Positions 1 to 9,057 of a stretch of DNA of 64,000 nt are shown one piece after another. The notes beneath the pieces are model-generated. The model ran no database searches, was not told the origin of the DNA, and saw only the letters and a list, made by a program, of their open reading frames with translations. Both the position numbers and the translations under genes were made by a program. The DNA is taken from positions 22,785,705 to 22,849,704 of the forward strand of contig OW203769.1 in the NCBI GenBank assembly GCA_934045905.1. The letters run 5' to 3'. The stretch is from Leuctra nigra. Taxonomy: Eukaryota > Arthropoda > Insecta > Plecoptera > Leuctridae. How positions within the stretch are numbered: position 1 is the first letter of the stretch; every line of letters starts with the position of its first letter.

Positions 1-88
1 TGCCAGCCTCTTGCCAAGCACACATTGCCGCTATTTGTTTTAAATCCTCTTCGTTAAAGCAAAAGTGTATGATGTATATTTACGGATT

Positions 89-240
89 AGTGGCACGTGG
101 GGCCAATTCTTGAGATTTCACGATTTGAAACCGTTTTACGTTTACATTGTATAAAACTGGAAACAGTTGACAACTATTGCTTAGCCTTCAACTTTTTTAC
201 GTTTTAAAATGTGAATCTCAAGAATTGGCCCCCAGTGGCA
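89..240. mobile_element. Short inverted-repeat MITE in hyd intron
   Basis: The arms GGGGCCAATTCTTGAGATT (99-117) and its reverse complement (214-232) face each other. A direct 7-bp duplication AGTGGCA flanks the unit at 89-95 and 234-240. The element is about 138 bp with no coding capacity. I see nothing else in 1-659 except the intron 3' end, whose acceptor is at 658-659. Confidence 0.7.
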
Positions 241-659
241 ATCATATTGCTATAACATTTCCTTGCGTTTCATTTTGATTCAACTCTTAATCCTTAAAAG
301 CAGGTCCATAGAGGACAATGTGCAGTTTAATCAATTTAATCCCCGGAAACCAGTGAAGGTGAACCAAGGTTTAGAAAACTTGGATTACTAAATTCCATTT
401 GGAGAATGTAATGTCAACTCTGATGGCTTCGATTGACTCCTCAATCTTTGTCTTGGCTTTGCTCCTGACTTGCTCCTGAACCAGGCAGTTCATTGTTTTT
501 GTTCCCATCTTCAGGAGGGCATTTATACAATTCTCATTTACACAAGATCCTTTTGTAAGCCTCTGGAAGTGTTCTTGTACCTGTATCCTACGTACAATTT
601 GAATCGAGAGATTTGTCTTGAAGCCCGGTGTACTGGACTGTTGACTGTTGATGTTGCAG

Positions 660-2201
660 CATCGACCTGAGCCCCGAGGAAGGCGGTGGCTCGATGGAGC
701 TGGTCCCCGGAGGTCGCGAGACCGAAGTCACAGCGCAGAACGTTTACGATTACGTGCGCAAGTACGCAGAGTACCGCATGATCAAGGCACAAGAGAAGGC
801 CATCGAGGTGAGACTCACTCTTTCAGTTATACTTCGTAAAAGTATTGTTGTCCACGATTTTCTTACTTGCACTACTATTTTGATAAGTCCAAGCACTTGA
901 ATAACATTATAAAACATAAATTTAAATTTTGTACAGTGGAACCTCCTTAGTACATTTCTCCTTAATACCTTTTTCACCCTACCTACTACGTTTTTTTCAA
1001 AATTCCCCCAACCCATAAGACTACATGTTAATTGTTTCTATAGTATATTTTTACTTAAGTATGTTTTTTGTCCTGGTCCCTTCAAAAACGTACCTACGAA
1101 AGAGGTTCCACTGTACTTCCTTAATTTTTGTATTTTGCTGATATCCATAGGTATTTGTGAAATTGTAACTGACTCCATCATGACTGGTCTGTCACAATAT
1201 TTTATTGGAAATCCTGAATTATAACCTGGAGTGAGTAAACGAATTGGTGATTCTGTGCCCAGGCTCTGCGCGTGGGCGTGTTCGACGTTCTGCCGCCGGG
1301 CGCGCTGGACGGTCTGACGGCCGAGGACACGCGCCTGCTGCTCAACGGCGTGGGCGACATCAACGTGGGCGTGCTCATCTCCTACACCTCGTTCAACGAC
1401 GAGTCGGGCGAGTCCAGCGAGAGACTGCTCAAGTTCAAGCGTTGGCTGTGGTCCATCGTGGAGAAGATGACTCACATCGAGAGACAAGATCTGGTCAGTT
1501 AATATGTGTTTGTTAATGACTTGGGGTTTTACTGCCCTTTGAAGTAATTTTGCATGGACTCATTATGATTTTCTTTTATTAGAATCTCACAACTTTAACC
1601 ACTAGGCAAGGCTAAACCTATGAAAACATTCGAAGTCACTGTAAAACATGCCGTTCTTTATCATTACAATAAAATGAAGCAAATCGACTCGAGTAGTAAT
1701 GCACTGAAATAACTATGAAGGCCCCTGGTTTGATTCCTGCGGCTGCCTTTTCTGACTGATGTTTTGGCTGTCTGCTTGCCACTGTCAATTGCCTACTCTT
1801 CTTCATCATCATAATCATTCCTTCGCCACCATGGCATTATGATTTGCCTACTAGCTGAACACCACTAAAATACAATAACATAACTTATTGATTATCAATG
1901 ACATGGATGTGTGATGACTGTGTGACCGAGTGTTTTCCGTTGTGTACTTGCGTGCGATGTATCTAACAAGTGCGGTTGTGCCTCGCAGGTGTACTTCTGG
2001 ACGGGCTCGCCGGCTCTGCCCGCGTCGGAGGACGGATTCCAGCCGATGCCGAGCGTGACGATCCGGCCGGCCGACGACTCTCACCTGCCCACCGCCAACA
2101 CGTGCATCTCGCGGCTCTACATCCCGCTCTACTCGTCCCGCGCCGTGCTCAGGCACAAGCTGTTGCTCGCCATCAAGACCAAGAACTTCGGCTTCGTCTA
2201 G
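660..2201 (+). CDS. hyd: hyd/UBR5 HECT E3 ubiquitin ligase, C-terminal exons (partial)
   Basis: These are the last three coding exons: 660-807, 1263-1493 and 1989-2201. All have AG acceptors and GT donors, and the joins keep frame. The protein reads [11 protein letters not shown]..., then [20 protein letters not shown], then [17 protein letters not shown] and ends [10 protein letters not shown]. This is the C-lobe of the HECT domain of UBR5, called hyperplastic discs in flies. The catalytic cysteine is in [12 protein letters not shown], codon TGC at 2103-2105; it forms a thioester with ubiquitin before transfer to the substrate. The N-degron UBR box, MLLE and N-lobe must lie left of the window. 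The coding exons are clearly more GC-rich than the introns. The stop codon TAG is followed directly by GTGAGT, so a 3'UTR intron may begin at 2202. Identity is near certain from the very conserved tail. Confidence 0.96.
932..1115. mobile_element. mariner/Tc1-type MITE
   Basis: The ends CAGTGGAACCTC and GAGGTTCCACTG form perfect terminal inverted repeats, each bordered by TA (932-933 and 1114-1115). TA target duplication and a CAGTG-type end are the hallmark of Tc1/mariner elements. The unit is about 180 bp, has no transposase, and lies in a hyd intron. Confidence 0.82.
1690..1835 (+). repeat. SINE-like fragment in hyd intron
   Basis: The stretch GGTTTGATTCCTGCGGCTGC resembles a tRNA-type pol III B box. 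It is followed by a body that ends in a TCATCATCATAATCATTC tail and CCTTCGCCACC. The same body and tail recur at 2815-3000 and 61110-61300, so this is a dispersed family and not a unique intron segment. Confidence 0.5.
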
Positions 2202-4300
2202 GTGAGTCTACATTCACGTCTACAATACCTTGCACTAACATTTCCAGAATGTTTGAGAGAATTGTTTTATATACATTCATTTCCCTAAAATTATTAATTT
2301 GTCTCATGATAATACATATGTACTGAGAATTGCTTGCACTTGGTTTTCCCCTAAACAATGATCAAGATGCCTCCAGGTTTTTCAGTTTCACTGATGTGTA
2401 TTATAGTAGATTAAAAGGTTCCTATTCTTAATGTCCTTGTCATGTCGTGTCATTGGAGAGGCCCACTGAACATTGGAGTGGGAATGATTTTCCATTGAAT
2501 CAACATGGTAAAGTTGTCATCTCACAGTGACAAACTGACAAGTAATGTACACTGCGTTTCACGAGGAGGTGGCCGCCTGACGTGGCCCCTAATGTTGCAA
2601 ATAACCGGTTTTTTGGCCATCCCTCAGTCGCTGTGTGCGATCGCGCGGTCTTCCGAGACCATCCCTCTCTCTCGGACAAGGGGTAGTGGATTCAAAATAT
2701 CTTACCGGACAGCTAAATGTGAAACGTAGTGAAGCATGAGTCCTCTAAGCTGTTCTGATTTTTCATGGACCTATCCTCCACTTGTATGAATTTTACATCT
2801 ACACCTTCGCACTTAATTTCTGGCTCTATTGTGGATGTTACCGGGCTCGATTCCCGTAGCCGCCCTTCCTTACTGAGGTTTTCTTGTTGATTTCCTCAGT
2901 CAACAGGCAAATGTTAGGAAGGTTCTCTAGTCTCTACTCTTAGGCTACGACTGCGTTATTCCATCGTCCATCCTTACCTTGACTTCATCATCATCATAAT
3001 TTTAATTTAGAAATTAATTGAGTTCCTCTATTTAGATGCAGACCAGTGAACATCTGTCGTCACTACATCATTCAAATTAGTCTGATGATTGGTTGAAGAA
3101 GAACCTCGGTGTCCCAAGCAACGCGTCGTGCTGGTTGATCCGTTCTCACGTTGCTTGATCTTGTTATTTATCTTCCAAGTTGTGCACTGTAATGTTATCA
3201 CTTTCCTTGTTAAAATCTCGCCATTTAGTTCTTGCTTGGCTTGTTTTTGAGCAGACATTTTGTTGCGAGAAAACTAATATTTGTTCATCTTGGATATTTT
3301 TGAAAAGAGGTTTAATGAATGGTATTGTAGGTATTTGTAAAGTCGTTTAGAGTAAGATATTGTTTAGATTCTTATCTATATATACATCTTCATGCCAAAT
3401 TCCACGTATGGTGACAGTTCCACTGTTGACAACTGCCTGGCCTCTGGGTCAGGCAGGCGATCATGTGATATGTCTAATGGATTCATTAACTAGTTATTAC
3501 GTATTAATTATTATTATTTGAGATTTTCATAATTTTTACTGGCTTTTGTTACTACTACTTCAGTACTACTGTATGCGGTGGGGTTTTACTGCTGACTAGA
3601 AGTGGAGTAATATTTAAATATATTGAGCTTACAGTGAATACCATAGTTATTGAATTAGACTATTCTATAAAATTAATTAAGGTAGGTAACTTACATCATC
3701 GTGAGAAGAATAAATCAAATTTTGCGAAAATATTTGTTATATTTATTTCATATTTCTTTTTCCTTTAGTCCATCTTCATTCCAATGCATACCTACTCATT
3801 CCATTTGAATATAATTAAAAATATAATTTCTACCAATAAGGTGCCTGCTCCCTGTTCATATGACTGTTTTGACCAATCGGCATCAACCTTCAAAGGTTCT
3901 CTTTACTGCTGATAGGTTGCGCAGCAGATAAAAATTGCACGTGGAAAGGCAGGCATGGAATGGTTGTACTTTTGTTTCTGCTTATTGCATCGCAATGCTC
4001 ATGTTGTCGAAAGGCAGCTTAAGCCAACCAAAAATTACTTTGTCAGTTTCCCCCATCTAAGCGGTGGAAAATATTATTTTCCTCATTAAGTCATTACACT
4101 TCAATCAGAATCGGAGTTAAGTTCAGAACTTAATTTCCGAATTTCTAGAGAAATATGTTTGACTTGCATTGCTAACAAACATTTAATATAAATATTATGA
4201 AGTAAGGAATGCAAGTGATTGAGAAATAATGTGCTGATAGTGATTTAGTGGATTGTTATAATGCAATATCCTGACACAGCATTGAAGTGCTGAATTGCTT
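2202..4300. other. Intergenic region between hyd and Fcp3C
   Basis: This AT-rich stretch holds the hyd 3'UTR (its end is not located), a SINE at 2815-3000, and an unassigned minus-strand 76-codon ORF (3028-3258) with a good start context but no recognisable similarity. I see no other gene. Confidence 0.5.
2815..3000 (+). repeat. tRNA-derived SINE copy
   Basis: An A-box-like TGGCTCTATTGTGGA is followed by a B-box-like GGGCTCGATTCCCG. The body (CCTCAGTCAACAGGCAAATG) and ATC-rich tail are shared with the copies near 1690 and 61110. The layout of tRNA-like head, body and simple tail fits a SINE. Confidence 0.6.
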
Positions 4301-4310
4301 CTTGAGTAAC

Positions 4311-4895
4311 TGATAATAAAAGTGCAGATTTGGCAAGTTTAATTTCTTGCAAAGCTTGGGAGTTGTTTGGATCAGAACTCGAACTGTCGCTGAGAAGGTA
4401 AGTCTTCTATTTTCTAATAGTAACTTGTAAGGATCTGATTATAGAATCTACATTAGAGAGCCCTATGAAAGGTAAATGATGCATGCAGTTCTGATATGTG
4501 TTTCTCTCAGATTTGTCTACACAATACAATATGAAATAAAAGTGGGCAGTTGAGTATATTCATACAATTTATAAGCTTACTTGTCTAAATAATGTCCCAC
4601 GACACTGTAACTCTAAGATTTTTTCAAATTTTGAAAGCGTGAAGACAAAACCCCCAAAAAAAATTTGATAACTGCATACATCTTGTTACTGATCTTGTTG
4701 TCTTGTTACGTCTTGACGGTCTTGTTGCCTCTGAAAGTAAAAGCCAATCCTTCGACCATATCTTCTAGTAGAGCTAGTTAGTCAATGTCACTGCCCGCTG
4801 TACTGCAGAATACCACTTGATCCGGCGGGACATGATAGGTCGTTGAGCCCTAACATGAAATATTGCTTGTTATTTCCAGTGTATCCATCTACATC
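4311..4895 (+). promoter_or_regulatory. Probable Fcp3C promoter, 5'UTR exon and 5'UTR intron
   Basis: A strong donor (GAGAAG then GTAAGT, cut after 4397) and a good acceptor (TTATTTCCAG ending at 4879) would join an upstream non-coding exon to TGTATCCATCTACATC directly before the ATG at 4896. This is a prediction from splice signals. The start site of transcription and a TATA box are not clear. Confidence 0.45.
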
Positions 4896-5777
4896 ATGCC
4901 GAGTTTCACCAACATTCTTCTGCTGCTCGGAGCTTGTGTGGCTTTCAGGTAATTTTTCACGAATATTTATTATTTTATTAGAAAATCACAACACCTTTTT
5001 TACAGAAAAACATTGCTTGCATCAAGAAGAAATTATTTTGTCAAAAGTTGTCTTGTAATTTGACATTCTGTTGTTCTGTAATTGAATGTTGATTTATATT
5101 TCGAGACATCCTTGAGGCTAAATCATTTGATGTCTGTGGAGTTTCAAGATAAGTTTCAAGAAAAATCTTGACTTAGGAAGTGTGGAGGATGTTGTGTCTA
5201 CGGTGGTAGTAATTGCTGGTATTGGTATCTAGTGCTGCTGAGATCACGTACCCCGGGCTGCCGGCCATTCCCAGCTTGGACACCCTGTGGGGGGCGAAGG
5301 GCGACCCTCGACTCCCCTGCGTGTGCGGAGTGTTCCTTGGAAAGCAGTTCACGAAGGGCTCCACTGAGCAACCGACCGGCCACGCTGTCCTCATGCACGA
5401 GCACTCGGATTCTTCGCCATGCAATGCTCTCGGCGCCAAACAATGCATCAACCGTTGCCTCGATCAGGTAAGTCATGTATTAAAACATTTATGTATGCTC
5501 ATTTATTAAGAAGAACCCCTCAAACTTAAAACAAAATACCACAATTACGTATTACCAAAAAATTAATGCTGCACTTTGTCTTCAGGTGATCAAATACCTT
5601 CCAAAGTCGGCCGACATCTTGTGCTCGGCTGTTGAGGAGGATTGCTACCGCGAGCGAGCGCATCTGTTCATCAAGAACTGCGACGACAAGTGGACCAATA
5701 CCAACATGTCGGCTGGTCGAGAGATCTGCTGCAAGGATAATATCAGTGTCAAGTGTGCAGAGATGACACCAATCTAA
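4896..5777 (+). CDS. Fcp3C: Follicle cell protein 3C-1-like secreted cysteine-rich protein
   Basis: Three exons, 4896-4948, 5233-5467 and 5586-5777, join in frame to give 159 aa. Residues 1-18 (MPSFTNILLLLGACVAFS) form a classic signal peptide, with likely cleavage before AAEITYPG, so the product is secreted. The mature part holds paired cysteines: LPCVCGVFLGKQF, SPCNALGAKQCINRC, DILCSAVEEDCYRERA, IKNCDDKW and REICCKD, ending KCAEMTPI. This pattern and the wording CGVFLGKQFTKGSTEQP match the insect follicle cell protein 3C family, made by ovarian follicle cells around the egg; its molecular role is not settled. The first exon codes only for the signal peptide. A poly(A) signal AATAAA is at 5827-5832, 50 bp past the stop, which supports the 3' end. 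The family call is from memory of the conserved core. Confidence 0.88.
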
Positions 5778-5826
5778 TCTGCAGATTATTGTAATAATGT
5801 TCGTATTTCCATGTTAATGAATATTT

Positions 5827-5832
5827 AATAAA
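5827..5832 (+). terminator. Poly(A) signal of the Fcp3C-like gene
   Basis: A canonical AATAAA hexamer lies 50 bp downstream of the TAA stop in an AT-rich 3'UTR. Confidence 0.75.
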
Positions 5833-6062
5833 CCAGCAGGGATTAATGCATATTACCTATATGTTTCATTTCATATGACGATCACTAGATTTGGTGATTA
5901 GATTGCTACAATCACCTTCACATTCAATTGCACAGTATTCTCACTGGAACACCACTGTGTTAACTGTGGCACACTCTTTGGAACAGACTGTACCAAATAC
6001 CATCCGAGTACGCCTACAAACTGAAAGTACCTATTGTTTTAACAAAGTTTGGAATACTTAGC

Positions 6063-6608
6063 TTAAGGTAGCACAACTGATATATCATATCTTCCAAATA
6101 AGCCTATTTTTGGCAGAGGTATCAATAATCACTATTTACACGATATTGTGAAATATGAACAACTTCTCGTGTCTAGATTTTGAGATATTGTAGTTATAAA
6201 TTCCTATTTTTAACATGTAGTGTTATGGGGGTCATTAAAATCATGACGATTTTCATGCTATTTTTGAGTTTTTAATTTTACTGAGGTTATACGTTTTTTC
6301 AAAAAACTGATTTCTTGATAGATAGTTGGACATTCTATTAGGAAAAAAATTGAAAACAATACCAACGTGTGCTATTTTAAAAGTTATCAACCAAAAACTA
6401 AATGATTTCCCTATACCTCCTGTGTTACAGTTTTGTTCATTCTCGGAAGGAATAAATTGAAACCTCGCCATACGACAGGGGTTGCAAGTTAAATGACATT
6501 TTATGATTCATTTATACTTAAATATAGTTGAAATGGAAAACGTTTTCTGAACTTGTAATTTCAAGATTTTTATTTTTTTGTATATGTATAATGAAGGTAC
6601 TACCTTAA
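6063..6608. mobile_element. TTAA-flanked MITE, copy D1
   Basis: The ends read TTAAGGTAGCAC and, inverted, GTACTACCTTAA, so the target is TTAA as in piggyBac-type elements. The interior (GATAGATAGTTGGACATTC, ACCAACGTGTGCTATTTTAA, CCCTATACCTCCTGTGTTA) is nearly the same as in the element at 15934-16472. No long ORF is present. It shares its right TTAA with the next element. Confidence 0.72.
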
Positions 6609-7150
6609 GGGGGGATGCCCAAGTAGAGGTCTCCGATAGATATTTGAATTAATATGCTTATTTAATAGATAATTTCCTTGTGCACCATATAAACGCAAGA
6701 AAAAGTGGGGTAGCCGAACTAATTTCCAAGATATATCACTTTATAAATTTGAGTTAGCCCTATCTTTAACATGGTAAGTCGAAAAAACACGGTAATTTTC
6801 CTAGTAAATATTAGATTTAAACTATTTTCCACCGATAGATTTTTTCCAAAAACTAATATTATGTGTATTAGACATAGAGGTAATTATTAAGATTTTTTAC
6901 ACCTAGCCGTACGTTTTTAAAAGTTAGGTGCCAAATTCTAAATAATTTTCCTATACCTCCTGTGTTAAAATTTCTTAATCTTCCGAAGACATCATATTGA
7001 AAACTCAATATAATTCGAGAGTTGCAAGTTACAAGACATTTGATGAAACTTTTACATAAAAATATAGTTGAAATGTTGAAAAAATTAATAAAAGTCGTAC
7101 ATTTCAACAAAAAATATTTTCGGAAAATCTACTTGGACATCCCTCCTTAA
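6605..7150. mobile_element. TTAA-flanked MITE, copy D2
   Basis: The left end TTAAGGGGGGATGCCCAAGT and right end ACTTGGACATCCCTCCTTAA are imperfect inverted repeats bounded by TTAA. The interior is a diverged relative of D1 (CCTATACCTCCTGTGTTA, GTTGCAAGTTA, ATATAGTTGAAATGTTG). It sits exactly on the right TTAA of D1, so the two are head-to-tail neighbours. Confidence 0.72.
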
Positions 7151-7164
7151 ATAAGCTTAATTTA

Positions 7165-7380
7165 AAATCTAACTGCTGGTGTATTGGCTACCGCAGTTCT
7201 TGTCAGATCACTGAGGTTAAGCAACATTGAGGTGGGCCATGATGGGTGACCGTCCAACTCTGGCTTGCTAGTTGCTGACGTTAGGCCAGAGAGACTGGAA
7301 TGGGACGACCCCCCTCCATCTACCATCAGTCTCTCGCCGGCACGGGTTGTGCTGTAATGTTCACAATACTTCTGATGGGA
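7165..7380 (+). repeat. 5S rRNA-derived sequence (SINE3-like or 5S pseudogene)
   Basis: The segment GATCACTGAGGTTAAGCAAC followed by GGTGGGCCATGATGGGTGAC matches the internal control region and 3' half of eukaryotic 5S rRNA (normally GATCACCGAAGTTAAGCAAC and GATGGGTGACCG). The normal TAGTACTTGG before GATGGG is missing and the flanks do not continue as 5S, so it cannot be a working 5S gene. A 5S-headed SINE is one explanation. Confidence 0.65.
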
Positions 7381-7389
7381 CTGACTATG

Positions 7390-8080
7390 TAGTAAACTCA
7401 CCGCCCTCTTGACGGCATACTCAATATACATCAGCAGATACTTGTAAAACACAATATAGTAAAGTAACAACCAAATACGTACTTAAAATGAAGATTATTT
7501 TAAATAATCAAAAAGTAAACTCACCACCCTCTTGACGGCTTCCTCGATATTACATCAGCAGCTGCTTGTACAACACTAGAAAGTAACTACAAACAAATAC
7601 GTATTTGAATGTGAAGATTATTTAAAATAATTCACTAGTAAACTCACCACCCTCTTGACGGCGTCCTCAATATACATCAGCAGATGCTTGTACAATACTA
7701 GAAAGTAACTATACAACCAAATACATACTTGAAGATGAGGATTATTTAAAACAATTCACTAGTAAACTCACCACCCTCTTGACGGCGTCCTCAATATACA
7801 TCAGCAGATGCTTGTACAACACTAGAAAGTAACTACAACCAAATACATACTTGAAGATGAGGATTATTTTAAATAATCCACTAGTAAACTCACCACCCTC
7901 TTGACGGCTTCCTCAATATACATCAGAAGATGCTTGTACAACACTAGAACTTAACAGCTACCAAATACATACTGAAATATGAAGATTTTGTTAAATAATC
8001 CACTAGTAAACTCGCCAGTCCCCACCCTCTTGACGGCGTCGTCAATATACATCAGCAGACGCTTGTACAACACTAGAAAC
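7390..8080 (-). repeat. Six tandem copies of a 50-nt exon-like unit
   Basis: A unit of 122-129 bp is repeated six times; the shared core CTCTTGACGG starts at 7406, 7529, 7652, 7776, 7898 and 8027. On the minus strand the good copies show an acceptor (TTTCTAG), 50 nt open in one frame only, and a donor (GTGAGT). That frame reads LYKHLLMYIEDAVKRV. Copies 3 and 4 are intact and copy 5 changes D to E. Copy 1 has a damaged acceptor, copy 2 a 1-bp insertion that gives a stop, and copy 6 a lost donor. I do not recognise the peptide. It may be an amplified exon of an unseen minus-strand gene, or a duplicated pseudo-exon. Confidence 0.6.
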
Positions 8081-8263
8081 TAGGGGGCCCTCCCTCCAGA
8101 CCCCCCCCCCCTCCCCCCCCCCCCCCCATTCATATCGTGTGAGATCGTCTTTTCGTACGCATACGTGTTTTCTCCAATACCAGATTTGAAAATCTGAAAA
8201 TCCTTTTTACCCCAAGAATGTTTTGAGCTGTAATGTCGTGTTCGATTATTGTAAAAGGACAAC
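8080..8263. other. C-tract and unassigned sequence
   Basis: A long poly-C run at 8101-8127 follows GGGGGCCCTCCCTCCAGACC, a signature that recurs in the hAT-like elements of this window. On the minus strand 8130-8262 is open in one frame (GKKDFQIFKSGIGENTYAYE), but I cannot tie it to any gene. Confidence 0.3.
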
Positions 8264-8663
8264 CAGGCGCGGTTCTAGGCCCAAAAATGTGGGTGGGCAG
8301 ACGAAATTTTGGGAAAACACGACCCGCGGGGGGTTTGGGGGGCAAGACCCCCCAACCGCTCCACGGAGATTTTTTTGAAAATGGAACGTCCTAGAAGCGT
8401 TTTTGAGTGTTTTGGGAATATATTTTCTAGCATCTGAAACTAAATTTGGATTCATCAGCCACCTAATCTAGTTTAGGGAGGAATACCTAACATTGGTTGA
8501 ACTTGAAAATATCATTTGTTGTTTTTAGCCATAACTACTATACATAATTTTGTTATAAATTGATTTTTTAATCCAGAATTATACTAATTATAAGCAGGAA
8601 AAGAAAATTCTGGGTGGGCCATGGCCCACCCAGCCACCCCCTAGAACCGCGCCTGAGGACAAC
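8256..8663. mobile_element. hAT-type MITE with perfect 8-bp duplication
   Basis: The element spans 8264-8655 (392 bp), with inverted ends CAGGCGCGGTTCTAG and CTAGAACCGCGCCTG. The 8-bp direct repeat AGGACAAC lies at 8256-8263 and 8656-8663. An 8-bp target duplication and CAGG-type ends are typical of hAT transposons. Just inside are GGGTGGGC and GGCCCACCC. It has no transposase and must have moved with help from another element. The perfect duplication suggests a recent insertion. Confidence 0.88.
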
Positions 8664-8753
8664 CCTAATCGTATTTGGTTGGAGTTGTTGAACCATGTTG
8701 AACGTGTCAGTGCTCGGTATCACCAACGCGTTACATTGAGCTTTTTCCTCCAT
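8568..8753 (-). other. Unassigned start-like ORF, divergent to CSN6
   Basis: An ATG at 8753-8751 opens a frame MEEKAQCNALVIPSTDTF, continuing MVQQLQPNTIR, that runs into the hAT element. It is divergent from CSN6, 304 bp from its start codon, so the two might share a promoter. Removing the element leads to a stop within a few codons. I cannot identify the product. It may be the first exon of a gene that includes the repeated exon at 7390-8080, or chance. Confidence 0.2.
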
Positions 8754-9057
8754 AGATAATAATTAATAATTATTGATGCACGAGTGCAGACGGTAGACCT
8801 CTTGCAGAATGCATATTCGCGTCAGTTCTCGGGCGCGGCGCGCCATAGATGTTAAAACTGGTCAACCAATCAACAGGAAGAAACACACGGCCAGTTGGCT
8901 TGGCTGAGTTCAAGGCAAGCAGTAGCTTGGACTCTAGGAAGCAGTGAAATCTTGGCTGTCAATTTCATTCAGGTTAGGTTTCTCATTTCAAACAACATAA
9001 TTTAATTTGTGATTTTCAGTATTATTTCAATATATATTGCTAGTTACGTTCGTAGTA
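8754..9057 (+). promoter_or_regulatory. Upstream region of CSN6
   Basis: This stretch holds the likely promoter and 5'UTR of CSN6. A short GC-rich patch GGGCGCGGCGCGCC lies at about 8829-8842 in otherwise AT-rich DNA. No TATA box is evident, as is common for housekeeping genes. Confidence 0.4.

Noticed and set aside
3028..3258. 76-codon minus-strand ORF starting MSAQKQAKQELNGEI
   Set aside because: The start context is good, but I recognise no family, see no partner exon, and the second half looks random. It is noted only in the intergenic entry.
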